Source: JANWVO01 sp964458495
GTDB lineage: Bacteria; Acidobacteriota; Terriglobia; Bryobacterales; Bryobacteraceae
Reading direction: 5' to 3'
DNA: 64,000 bases
NCBI GenBank assembly: GCA_964458495.1
Contig: CAYWJB010000008.1
Coordinates: forward strand, 62,001 to 126,000
The position numbers and the translations under genes were made by a program. The notes under the pieces are model-generated. The model searched no databases. It worked only from the letters and a program-made list of their open reading frames with translations, and was not told the DNA's origin. Positions 1 through 7,102 of the stretch are shown here, in pieces (within the stretch, counting starts at the first letter, position 1; each line of letters opens with the position of its first letter).

Positions 1-13
1 TTCTAGACGAGCG

Positions 14-44
14 GCGGGCAGGCGTTGCCGCAGCGCCTGCCCGC
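14..44 (-). terminator. GC-rich hairpin downstream of the peroxiredoxin gene
   Basis: Perfect 11-bp inverted repeat GCGGGCAGGCG / CGCCTGCCCGC with a 9-nt loop, about 65 bp past the peroxiredoxin stop codon. There is no T-run on either side, so it is at best an atypical or factor-assisted terminator. The rest of 1-107 holds no recognisable gene. Confidence 0.3.
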
Positions 45-107
45 CCATCGATCCACGCTGCGCGGGGCGGATGCCGGCGATCCCCGAGCCGCGCGCGGAT
101 CCCCGGA

Positions 108-782
108 TCAGGACAGTTTCTTGAAGCAGAGGAACCAGTCGACGCAACGGATGTTGGGGTCCTTCGTCCCGACGCGCTCCTTTGCGGCGCCGCAGCTGCC
201 GGGCGGGGGCACGATGACCTCCTCTCCGGGCTGCCAGTCGGCGGGGGTGGCCACGCCGTGCTTGTCGGAGGTCTGAAGCGAGATCAGCAGCCGTTTCAAC
301 TCCTGGAAGTTGCGGCCGGCGCTGAGAGGGTAGTAGAGGATCGCCCGGATCTTCGATTCGGGATCGATGAAAAACACCGCACGCACCGCCTGCGTGGTGC
401 TGGCCGAGGGCTGAAGCATCCCGTAAAGGCGCGAGACTTCCATGGTGAGGTCGCTGATCACCGGGAAGGTGACCTCGATGTCCTTCATGCCGCGGAACTC
501 GATCTTCTCCTTGATGGTGCGCAGCCAGGCGATGTGGCTGTAAGTGCTGTCGATGGAGAGACCGACGAGCTCGCAATTCAGGGCGCGGAATTCTTCCTGC
601 ATCGCGGCGAAGGTCATGAACTCGGTGGTGCACACCGGCGTGAAGTCCGCCGGGTGGCTGAAGAAGATGACCCACTTGCCCTTGTAGTCATGAGGGAAAT
701 GGATGGGCCCCTGGGTGGTCTCCGCGTGGAACTCGGGCGCGGGTTCGCCGATCAGGGGAAGACGGGTTGTGGTTTCTGTCAT
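108..782 (-). CDS. 1-Cys/Prx6-type thiol peroxidase (archaeal-like, three conserved cysteines)
   Basis: Reduces hydrogen peroxide and alkyl hydroperoxides in the cytoplasm. The 224-residue protein carries the peroxidatic motif HPADFTPVCTTE with the catalytic cysteine at about residue 51. The C-terminus has CVDWFLC, that is Cys213-x5-Cys219, the spacing of the resolving cysteines in long Prx6-type enzymes such as the thermophilic archaeal thioredoxin peroxidase. The start at 782 is chosen because AGGAGG lies just upstream; a longer frame back to 869 has no such signal and would add a non-conserved leader. It is transcribed away from the acetyltransferase gene at 884. Family assignment is firm; the reductant is unknown. 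Confidence 0.93.
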   Translation of the reverse strand: MTETTTRLPLIGEPAPEFHAETTQGPIHFPHDYKGKWVIFFSHPADFTPVCTTEFMTFAAMQEEFRALNCELVGLSIDSTYSHIAWLRTIKEKIEFRGMKDIEVTFPVISDLTMEVSRLYGMLQPSASTTQAVRAVFFIDPESKIRAILYYPLSAGRNFQELKRLLISLQTSDKHGVATPADWQPGEEVIVPPPGSCGAAKERVGTKDPNIRCVDWFLCFKKLS

Positions 783-883
783 AAGAGAACCTCCTGCAGG
801 GAGGATGCCTGGCGGCGGGACACGTGACCTATGAGAGGCATAGGCGAACAAGGCCGCACGCGGCTGCAAGTAAGCTGGAGGCT

Positions 884-1489
884 ATGGCCGAAATGGAGGC
901 GCGCTTTCCGGAGAGGATCCTCGTCGGCGAGGAACTGGAACTGCGGCAACTGGAGCCGGAAGATGCGCAGGAGATCTTCGCCGCGGTGTGTGCGAACCGG
1001 GAGCACCTGGGACGGTGGCTGCCGTGGGTGGAGTCGACGGAGACTGCGGAGGACACGCGCCGGTTTCTGGAGCAGGTGGCGGCGCACCGGCGGGAGGGCA
1101 AGACGGCGGCTTACAGTCTCAGACTGGCAGGCGAGCTGGCGGGCCTTGTGGGGCTTCACGACATCGACATAGCCAACGGCACGGCTCAGATCGGCTACTG
1201 GCTGGCCGGCAAGCACGAAGGGCGCGGGCGGATGACAGCGGCGGTGAAGGCGCTGATCGAAATGGCCTTCGAGGGAGCGATGCTCGAGCGGATCGAGATT
1301 CGATGCGCCGCTGGCAATGTGCGTTCGCAGGCGATCCCGAAGCGCCTCGGCTTCACCTTTGAGGGCACGCTGCGCGGCGCGCAGCGGCTTGCCGGGGAGC
1401 GAGCGGATATCCGCGTCTACGGGCTGCTGCGGGAGGAATGGGAGCGGATGCGCGCCGCGTCAGCCGAGGATGTCGAGCGCGGCCTGTAG
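884..1489 (+). CDS. GNAT-family N-acetyltransferase (RimJ/RimL-like)
   Basis: Predicted acetyl-CoA-dependent N-acetyltransferase of about 201 residues, of the class that modifies ribosomal protein N-termini or small amines. It opens with LELRQLEPEDAQEIFAAV, typical of the RimJ/RimL group, followed by the ladder GLHDIDIANGTAQIGYWL and the acetyl-CoA loop region GRMTAAVKALIEMAF; near the end RSQAIPKRLGFTFEGTLR is the usual terminal helix and strand. The ATG at 884 follows CTGGAGG; the frame is open from 824 but the extra residues are not family-like. The 3' end overlaps the convergent TPR gene by 30 bp. The substrate cannot be told from sequence. Confidence 0.88.
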   Translation: MAEMEARFPERILVGEELELRQLEPEDAQEIFAAVCANREHLGRWLPWVESTETAEDTRRFLEQVAAHRREGKTAAYSLRLAGELAGLVGLHDIDIANGTAQIGYWLAGKHEGRGRMTAAVKALIEMAFEGAMLERIEIRCAAGNVRSQAIPKRLGFTFEGTLRGAQRLAGERADIRVYGLLREEWERMRAASAEDVERGL

Positions 1490-1777
1490 TTCGCTGGCGG
1501 CGTGGGAGTCGCCGGCGCGGCGGGCGGCGTCGATGCCGCGGCGGTAGAAGTCCCGGGCGGCGTCGAGGTCTGCGGCCTGTTCGCAGGCACGGCCGGCCTG
1601 GTAGTAGGCGGGGACGTAGCCGGGATCGCGCTCCAGAAGGGAGCGGAGGGTGGCCGCAGCCTCGGCCGGCTTGCCCTGGCCCAGGTACTCCATTGCCAGC
1701 ATGTACTGGAGGCGGTTGTTGGCGGGGTCCTGTTCCAGCAGGCGTTGCAGGTCTTCGAGCCGGCCCATGACCATCAT
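1460..1777 (-). CDS. Small TPR-repeat protein
   Basis: A 105-residue soluble protein made almost wholly of tetratricopeptide helices: pairs such as NNRLQYMLAMEYLGQGKPAE and PGYVPAYYQAGRACEQAADL match the TPR pattern with small residues at positions 8 and 20. No signal peptide or other domain is visible, so it is probably a cytoplasmic protein-protein adaptor with unknown partner. An AAGG motif sits just before clustered ATGs at 1777, 1774 and 1768; the first two have the better spacing. It is divergent from the thioesterase gene with only 14 bp between the start codons. Confidence 0.8.
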   Translation of the reverse strand: MMVMGRLEDLQRLLEQDPANNRLQYMLAMEYLGQGKPAEAAATLRSLLERDPGYVPAYYQAGRACEQAADLDAARDFYRRGIDAARRAGDSHAASELQAALDILG

Positions 1778-1779
1778 GG

Positions 1780-1785
1780 TACCTT
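1780..1785 (+). promoter_or_regulatory. -10-like TACCTT immediately before the thioesterase start
   Basis: TACCTT lies 6 nt before the ATG at 1792, and the gene has no Shine-Dalgarno sequence. This is the geometry expected for a leaderless transcript and is shared with four other starts in the window (13674, 15495, 17642, 42925). Match to the -10 consensus is moderate. Confidence 0.3.
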
Positions 1786-1791
1786 CTTGTC

Positions 1792-2301
1792 ATGGAAGGC
1801 CGCCCCGTGCGCGAATCGGCGAGCGAGCTGAGCGAGTTCGCGCTGCCCATCTATGCCAACACGCTGGGCAACCTGCTCGGCGGACGCATCATGCACCTGG
1901 TGGACCTGGCCGCCGCCACCGCCGCCATGCGGCACGCGCGCTGTCCGGTGGTGACGGCGTCGGTGGACCGGATGACGTTCCTGCATCCGATCCACATCGG
2001 GCAGCTCGTGATCCTGAAAGCGAGCGTCAACCGGGTGTTCCGCACATCGATGGAGGTGGGAGTGAAGGTGTTTGTCGAGGACCTGGAAACAGGCGTGGTG
2101 CGGCACACGAACTCCTCGTACCTGACCTTCGTGGCCCTGTCGCCGGACGGCAAGCCGCGCGAGATCCCGCCTGTAGTTCCGGAGACGGAGACAGAGCAGC
2201 GCCGGTGGCGCGAGGCGGGCGAGCGGCGCGCACAAAGGCTGGAAGTGCGCAGGCGCGCGATCGAAAAAGAACAGGCGGAGGGCGGCGCTCAGGCCTTGTA
2301 G
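1792..2301 (+). CDS. Hotdog-fold acyl-CoA thioesterase (YciA/Acot-like)
   Basis: Hydrolyses acyl-CoA thioesters in the cytoplasm. The 169-residue protein has the acyl-CoA hydrolase hotdog signature: the helix segment ANTLGNLLGGRIMHLVDLAA with the conserved Asn and Asp, then VDRMTFLHPIHIGQLVIL and the SSYLTFVAL strand. The C-terminal 35 residues form a charged Glu/Arg helix beyond the domain. There is no ribosome-binding site and a -10-like box sits 6 nt upstream. Its last 13 bp overlap the convergent hfq gene. Acyl chain preference is unknown. Confidence 0.88.
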   Translation: MEGRPVRESASELSEFALPIYANTLGNLLGGRIMHLVDLAAATAAMRHARCPVVTASVDRMTFLHPIHIGQLVILKASVNRVFRTSMEVGVKVFVEDLETGVVRHTNSSYLTFVALSPDGKPREIPPVVPETETEQRRWREAGERRAQRLEVRRRAIEKEQAEGGAQAL

Positions 2302-2591
2302 ATGTATTTGATGGCGGACTTGTAGACCAGCAGGTTGGGGCCTTCTTCGCGGGTCAGCTTTATGCAGCCCTTGTCGTACCATTCGAGCGTGCCGTGGAGC
2401 TCTTCGCCGTCATGGAGCACCACCACCAGCGGCGTCTTCGCCTGCATCTGCTTCACGTAGTAAAAATTCTCCGCGTTGGTGACGTCAGGCGGCGCCTGTT
2501 TCTTGGCCTGGGGAGGATTGGAGCGGCTGGCAGCGCGCTCTTTGACCTCTGCAAGCGCAGGGCGGATCAGGCGGCGGTTGGGGGATTCCAC
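2289..2591 (-). CDS. hfq: RNA chaperone Hfq (N-terminally extended)
   Basis: Sm-like hexameric RNA-binding protein that pairs small RNAs with mRNAs. The C-terminal 65 residues hold the whole Sm fold: NFYYVKQMQAKTPLVVVL, then Sm1 with HDGEELHGTLEWYDKGCI and Sm2 with LLVYKSAIKYI. The GTG at 2591 is chosen because AGGAG lies 8 nt upstream; the open frame reaches 2690 but has no better start. That gives 100 residues with about 35 basic, proline-containing residues before the Sm fold, whereas the familiar enterobacterial Hfq has its tail at the C-terminus. The usual YKHAI of Sm2 is YKSAI here. It stands alone, not beside miaA or hflX. Confidence 0.88.
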   Translation of the reverse strand: MESPNRRLIRPALAEVKERAASRSNPPQAKKQAPPDVTNAENFYYVKQMQAKTPLVVVLHDGEELHGTLEWYDKGCIKLTREEGPNLLVYKSAIKYIYKA

Positions 2592-2831
2592 GGCAGTGCT
2601 CCTGTTTGAAACAAAGATACCCGAATGCCCCGATTTGGGCTGGGGGAACAATCTGCCTCCATTGATACCACAACGGGCATGGAGCGGCAAGCGCAGCCAG
2701 GGCCTTGCCGCGGCGTTCGGCGCGGGCTGACCGTCAAATCTATCAGGGGGTACGGGGAAGCCGCGGACTCTGGCATCAGCGTTTGTGAGAGCAAGTGGTG
2801 AACGCCGAGGGGGGGCTCTGGGAATGGCCGG

Positions 2832-3560
2832 GACGCCTCGCTCCCAGCGCCCTTTGGCCCGCTTCAGTCGCGTTGCGTGGGGCTGCCCGCTGCGGCCGCC
2901 CTCGGGTCGGCTTCACTTGCCCCGCAGGGGACCGCTCGCTCCCGCAGCGCTGCGCGCTGCTTCGCTCGCGGCTCTGAAGGCGCAGCCCATGGTTCAGAGC
3001 CGCGAACGGCGGCCAGAGTGAGCGGTCATCGCCGCCCGCGGTTATTCGGGCTCCGGGAAAGGCTGCGACGCCTCGCTTCCATCGCGCTTCGGCCCGCTTC
3101 AGTCGCGTTGCGTGGGGCTGCCCGCTGCGGCCGCCCTCGGGTCGGCTTCACTTGCCCCGCAGGGGACCGCTCGCTCCCGCAGCGCTGCGCGCTGCTTCGC
3201 TCGCGGCTCTGAAGGCGCAGCCCATGGTTCAGAGCCGCGAACGGCGGCCAGAGTGAGCGGTCATCGTGTCCGCGGTGATTCAGGCTGCGGGAAAGGCTGC
3301 GACGCCTCGCTCCCAGCGCCCTTTGGCCCGCTTCAGTCGCGTTGCGGGAGGCTGCTCGCTTCCGGCCGCCCTCGGGCCGGCTTCACTTGCCCCGCAGGGG
3401 ACCGCTCGCTCTCGCAGCGCTGCGCGCTGCTTCGCTCGCGGCTCTGAAGGCGCAGCCCATGGTTCAGAGCCGCGAACGGCGGCCGGCGTTCGTCAGAACG
3501 GCGGCCAGAGTGACTCGCAGCGCTGCGCGCTGCTTCGCTCGCGGCTCTGAAGGCGAGGCA
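2832..3560. repeat. 235-bp-period GC-rich tandem repeat array (three copies plus a partial fourth)
   Basis: Units start at about 2832, 3067 and 3301 (spacing 235 and 234 bp) and a truncated copy lies at about 3511-3560. Each full unit ends in a perfect 12-bp inverted repeat, CGCGGCTCTGAA / TTCAGAGCCGCG, around a 14-nt loop (2967-3004, 3202-3239, 3437-3474). The same family recurs in opposite orientation at 13.7-14.05 kb. A 235-bp unit is not a multiple of three, so the frames across it shift from copy to copy and are not coding. 2592-2831 holds nothing else I can recognise. Confidence 0.9.
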
Positions 3561-3623
3561 CAAGGTTCAGAGCGGCGTGAGCGGGGGAAAGCGGTGCTAG
3601 CCTGTCAGTCAGGAGAAGCTGCC

Positions 3624-4067
3624 ATGCGGTTGCGGAGACGTTGGACAGCCTTTGCCCTCGCGCTGGCCTCGGCTGCGGTTTCGGCGGCTGCGCCGCCGCG
3701 AGTGGACGGGGTGAAAGGCGCGGACCAGCGCGCCCGCGCGATGTCCGGGAGGGATCTGTACGTCGCCTACTGCGCCAGTTGCCACGGAATCGAGGGCCGG
3801 GGAGATGGGCCGGCGGCGGAGGCGATGCGGATGCGCCCGCCGGATCTGACGCGGCTTTCGGAAAAGCATGGCGGGCGGTTCCCCGTGGCTCGCGTGCAGA
3901 GATTGCTGGGCGGCGTGGAGGGCATTCCGGCGCACGGGGGAAAGCGGATGCCGGTGTGGGGACCGGTCTTCCTGCCGCTATCGCCTGCGGAGAGCGAGTC
4001 GGCGGCGCTGATCGACAGGCTCGTGCGCTACCTCGAGTCAATCCAGTCGCGCACGGGCGAGCGCTGA
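3624..4067 (+). CDS. Secreted mono-heme cytochrome c
   Basis: A 147-residue c-type cytochrome of the periplasm. A basic start and Ala-rich hydrophobic stretch form a signal peptide of about 23 residues. The heme motif CASCH is at about residues 50-54, followed by GRGDGPAAEAM, common in class I cytochromes, and a candidate distal methionine in KRMPVWGP. ATG 3624 follows AGGAGA with good spacing; the frame is open further back only because it runs through the repeat array. It stands alone and converges with the next gene (40-bp overlap). Electron partners are unknown; the act/cta locus at 43-55 kb is a possible user. Confidence 0.87.
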   Translation: MRLRRRWTAFALALASAAVSAAAPPRVDGVKGADQRARAMSGRDLYVAYCASCHGIEGRGDGPAAEAMRMRPPDLTRLSEKHGGRFPVARVQRLLGGVEGIPAHGGKRMPVWGPVFLPLSPAESESAALIDRLVRYLESIQSRTGER

Positions 4068-4720
4068 GCGGCGCCGGGTCCATTGGCAGGAACCATGCGG
4101 ACCAGGAGATCCACTTCGGCGCGTCCGGCGGGCGATTCGGCGATCAGCTTTCGCGGCGCCTCCACCGGGAACCATGTGGCGCAGTGTTTCGCGGAGACGG
4201 GCAGTTCCAGCGGTCCGGGCTCGACGCGGACCCGCGCCGCGTCGCGCACCCCGTAGCAGAGCGTGAAGCGGTCCCCGCGGCGGATCTCGCGGCTGCTCAG
4301 GTCGACGAACAAAATCTCCGGCTGCGGCTCGCGCACGGGGATGTCGATGGAGGCGGAGACGGACGCGCCCGCTTTGTCGAAGGCGGTGAGCGTGACCGTG
4401 GTGCGGCGGTGGATCACTGCTTCCACGCAACGGCTGATGGAGGGGGACGGCTCCGCCAGGGGCGGATCCAGCTTGACGCGCACCGCATTGAGCACGCCAT
4501 AGCAAAGAGTGAAGGGGCGGCCGCGCTCTGGAACCTGCGAAGTGTACAGGGAGAGGATCCTGACTTCGCTGCCCGCCAGCTCGGGAGGGATGTAGACCTT
4601 GCGCGGAGGCGGCTGAGGCGGCTTCTCCCAACGCCGCAGGGCGAAGCGGATGAGGCTGAGGGCGGCGAGCAATGCAGCGGCGGCCAGCAGCAGGCGGAGC
4701 GTTGTGGGGATCGCGCTCAA
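4028..4720 (-). CDS. Membrane-anchored protein with two Ig-like repeats
   Basis: Not a recognised family. From a TTG at 4720 the protein is about 230 residues: a single transmembrane helix near the N-terminus (about residues 7-25), then two repeated domains. Each begins with FTLCYGV followed by A-x-RV, and each holds a second cysteine about 25 residues later, suggesting a disulfide-bonded beta sandwich outside the membrane. Similar Ig-like modules with a TLxW/Y-x-V strand occur in bacterial envelope proteins. The start is uncertain because there is no clear ribosome-binding site and no in-frame ATG nearby; GACAAT lies 9 nt upstream. A much longer frame to 5110 overlaps the next gene and is unlikely. 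Confidence 0.65.
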   Translation of the reverse strand: MSAIPTTLRLLLAAAALLAALSLIRFALRRWEKPPQPPPRKVYIPPELAGSEVRILSLYTSQVPERGRPFTLCYGVLNAVRVKLDPPLAEPSPSISRCVEAVIHRRTTVTLTAFDKAGASVSASIDIPVREPQPEILFVDLSSREIRRGDRFTLCYGVRDAARVRVEPGPLELPVSAKHCATWFPVEAPRKLIAESPAGRAEVDLLVRMVPANGPGAAQRSPVRDWIDSR

Positions 4721-4766
4721 GCTGACTTCATTGTCGCGCCCGCCGACGGCGGCACGAAACCACCCC

Positions 4767-4795
4767 TTGACATGAGCGGCGAAGCTGCCAAACTG
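4767..4795 (+). promoter_or_regulatory. Sigma70-like promoter for the SnoaL-like gene
   Basis: A perfect -35 TTGACA at 4767-4772 is followed after 17 bp by the weak -10 AAACTG. It lies 21 bp before the ATG at 4816, where AAAGG serves as ribosome-binding site. The -10 is poor, so the call rests mainly on the -35. Confidence 0.35.
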
Positions 4796-4815
4796 CCAGT
4801 GGAAAGGGTGAGCCG

Positions 4816-5217
4816 ATGCCTTTTCTGGCGCTGGACAGCACGACGAGGGACTTGCAGTTGCTCGAGGAGGAGTTTGTGCGCTGCATCCGGCGGCGCGACC
4901 CCGAACGGCTGATGGAGACCTTCTACGCCGCTGATGCCGAGTTGCAGGCGCCGGGCGCTCCGGCGATGAGCGGGCGCGAGGCGATCCTCGGCTGGTTGCG
5001 GGAGCAGTTTGACAACGGCCTGATCGAGCTGAAGCGCGAGGCCAACCACTTCGAATCGGAGCACAGCCTGGCCTGCGCCTCCGGGCGGTACGCCCTGACG
5101 CGCGAAACACAGCCCGGCATTCTTTGCACCACGGAAGGGGCGTTCACTTCAGTCTTCCGCAGGCAGCCCGACGGCCACTGGCGGGTGATCATCGACTGCC
5201 TGACGCCGGCGCGCTGA
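4816..5217 (+). CDS. SnoaL/DUF4440-like NTF2-fold protein
   Basis: A 133-residue cytoplasmic protein of the NTF2-like superfamily, probably a small-ligand-binding or isomerase-like protein. The start LEEEFVRCIRRRDPERLMET followed by FYAADAELQAPGAPAMSG is the usual helix and first strand, and the end FTSVFRRQPDGHWRVIIDC is the classic closing strand pair of DUF4440/SnoaL proteins. No signal peptide. A -35 TTGACA lies upstream and AAAGG precedes the start. It sits between an envelope protein and aspS with no operon partner, so no pathway can be proposed. Confidence 0.82.
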   Translation: MPFLALDSTTRDLQLLEEEFVRCIRRRDPERLMETFYAADAELQAPGAPAMSGREAILGWLREQFDNGLIELKREANHFESEHSLACASGRYALTRETQPGILCTTEGAFTSVFRRQPDGHWRVIIDCLTPAR

Positions 5218-5251
5218 GGCGCCATTCGGGCGCGGGCGCGCGGGGCCGCGC

Positions 5252-5257
5252 TACAAT
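5252..5257 (+). promoter_or_regulatory. -10-like TACAAT upstream of aspS
   Basis: TACAAT matches the -10 consensus at five of six positions, 36 bp before the aspS ATG. No convincing -35 is present at the right distance. Confidence 0.35.
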
Positions 5258-5293
5258 GGACGATTACCGTCCCGACTCACGCAGTATTCCAGC

Positions 5294-7087
5294 ATGGCTC
5301 AACAGATTCCGCTCGATTTCCTGGGCTCTTTGCGCCGCACGCATTCCTGCGGCGCGCTGCGCGCAGCCGACGAGGGCAAACGCGTCATCCTCATGGGGTG
5401 GGTGCACCGCCGCCGCGACCTCGGGGGCGTGATCTTCGTCCATCTGCGCGACCGCGAAGGCGTCACGCAGGTCGTTTTCCGCGCCGAGTGCGACGCCGGG
5501 CTCCATGCGAGGGCCGAATTGCTCCGCTCCGAGTACGTGCTGGCAGTGGAAGGCGTGGTGGAGAGGCGCTCCGCCGAGACGGTGAACCCGGCTATCGAGA
5601 CCGGCGAGGTGGAGGTGGTGGCTGAGAGGATCTGGATCCTCAATACCAGCGAGACGCCGCCCTTCCCCATGGAAGAGCACATCGACGTGGGCGAGGACAT
5701 GCGGCTGCGCTACCGCTATGTGGACCTGCGCCGGCCGCATATGCAGCGGAACATCATTCTCCGCAGCCGGGTGTCGCTGGCGGTCCGCGAAGAGCTCTAC
5801 CGCCAGGGATTTCTGGAAATCGAGACCCCGTTTTTGACGAAATCGACGCCGGAAGGCGCGCGCGATTTTCTGGTTCCGTCGCGTATCCAGCACGGCTATT
5901 TTTACGCCCTGCCGCAGTCGCCGCAAATCTTCAAACAGCTGCTCATGGTCAGCGGATACGACCGCTACTTCCAGATCGTGCGCTGCTTCCGCGACGAGGA
6001 CCTGCGAGCGGACCGTCAGTATGAGTTCACGCAGATCGACCTCGAAATGTCGTTCCCGCAAGAGGAGCAGATCTTCGAGACGATCGAGCCGCTGATCGAG
6101 CGCGTGTGCGAAACCGCCGGCTTTGCGGTGAAAGGCCCGTTTCCCCGCATGACCTATGAAGAGGCGATGCAGGGTTATGGCACTGACAAGCCGGACCTCC
6201 GCCTGCCGCGGTTCTGGCCGGTGGAGGACCTCTTCCCGCCGGAGGCCGGACTGACGCGGCCGGGGCTTCCGCTGGTGGCAGTCCGCATCCCGAAGACCGG
6301 AGCGCTGAGCCGCAAGGAGCGCGACGAGCTGAAGCTGTACGGCGGCGAGCGCGGGCTGGCCGTTTATGACGACGCAAAGCGGCTGGACCGCGATTTCCCG
6401 GAGCCGATGCAGAAGGTGCGGGAGCGTGCCGGAGCGGGCGAGGAAGACCTGCTGTTGCTGGCGGGCTGGCGCGGGGAACCCAAGGGTCCGCGGCCGGTGG
6501 AAACGGTGCTGCAGGCTTGCGGGCAGTTGCGGCTGTACGCGGGGCAGAAGTACAACGACCGCCATCAGCTGCTCGACCCGCGAGATTTCCGCTTCCTCTG
6601 GGTGCTCGACTTCCCCATGTTCGAGTGGGACGAGGAGGACCAGCGGTGGGTGGCGGCGCACCATCCGTTCACCTCCCCTCGCGAAGAAGATCTGGACCTG
6701 ATGGAAAGCGACCCGGCGCGTTGCCGCGCCCGCAGCTACGACTTCGTGCTGAACGGCGTCGAGCTTGGGTCGGGCTCGATCCGTATCCACCGGCAAGACA
6801 TTCAGAAGCGCGTCTTCGCTGCGCTCGGGCTGTCGGACGAGGAGGCGCGGGCGAAGTTCGGGTTTCTGCTCGATGCGCTGACCTACGGCGCGCCGCCCCA
6901 TGGCGGCATCGCGCTGGGGCTGGACCGGCTGGTGATGATCCTGGCAGGTGAGAACTCGATCCGCGACGTCATCGCGTTCCCCAAGACGGCGAAGGGCACG
7001 GACCTGATGTGCGACGCTCCGTCGCAGGTGAGCGACCGGCAGCTGCGCGAACTGGGACTGATGCTGCGCCGCCCGACACAGCCGTGA
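5294..7087 (+). CDS. aspS: Aspartyl-tRNA synthetase, probably non-discriminating
   Basis: Charges tRNA-Asp with aspartate in the cytoplasm; class IIb synthetase of 597 residues, the usual bacterial length including the GAD insertion. The anticodon-binding OB fold is at about 20-130; motif 2 is in IVRCFRDEDLRADRQYEFTQ, the flipping loop in PSRIQHGYFYALPQSPQ, and motif 3 in PHGGIALGLDRLVMILAG. The OB fold reads GWVHRRRD, with His38 where discriminating enzymes such as E. coli have Asn; His at this position is associated with non-discriminating AspRS, which also makes Asp-tRNA-Asn for GatCAB. That is inference, since no gat genes are in view. There is no obvious Shine-Dalgarno. Confidence 0.97.
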   Translation: MAQQIPLDFLGSLRRTHSCGALRAADEGKRVILMGWVHRRRDLGGVIFVHLRDREGVTQVVFRAECDAGLHARAELLRSEYVLAVEGVVERRSAETVNPAIETGEVEVVAERIWILNTSETPPFPMEEHIDVGEDMRLRYRYVDLRRPHMQRNIILRSRVSLAVREELYRQGFLEIETPFLTKSTPEGARDFLVPSRIQHGYFYALPQSPQIFKQLLMVSGYDRYFQIVRCFRDEDLRADRQYEFTQIDLEMSFPQEEQIFETIEPLIERVCETAGFAVKGPFPRMTYEEAMQGYGTDKPDLRLPRFWPVEDLFPPEAGLTRPGLPLVAVRIPKTGALSRKERDELKLYGGERGLAVYDDAKRLDRDFPEPMQKVRERAGAGEEDLLLLAGWRGEPKGPRPVETVLQACGQLRLYAGQKYNDRHQLLDPRDFRFLWVLDFPMFEWDEEDQRWVAAHHPFTSPREEDLDLMESDPARCRARSYDFVLNGVELGSGSIRIHRQDIQKRVFAALGLSDEEARAKFGFLLDALTYGAPPHGGIALGLDRLVMILAGENSIRDVIAFPKTAKGTDLMCDAPSQVSDRQLRELGLMLRRPTQP

Positions 7088-7102
7088 CAGGCATCCGGGC
7101 GC

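Noticed and set aside
2785..3550. Several overlapping frames with repeated 'FARGSEGAAHGSEPR' peptides in the tandem array
   Set aside because: The 235-bp period is not a multiple of three and the peptides shift frame between copies; they are by-products of the DNA repeat.
2832..3560. CRISPR array
   Set aside because: Units are about 235 bp, contiguous and nearly identical with no unique spacers, and no cas genes are present.
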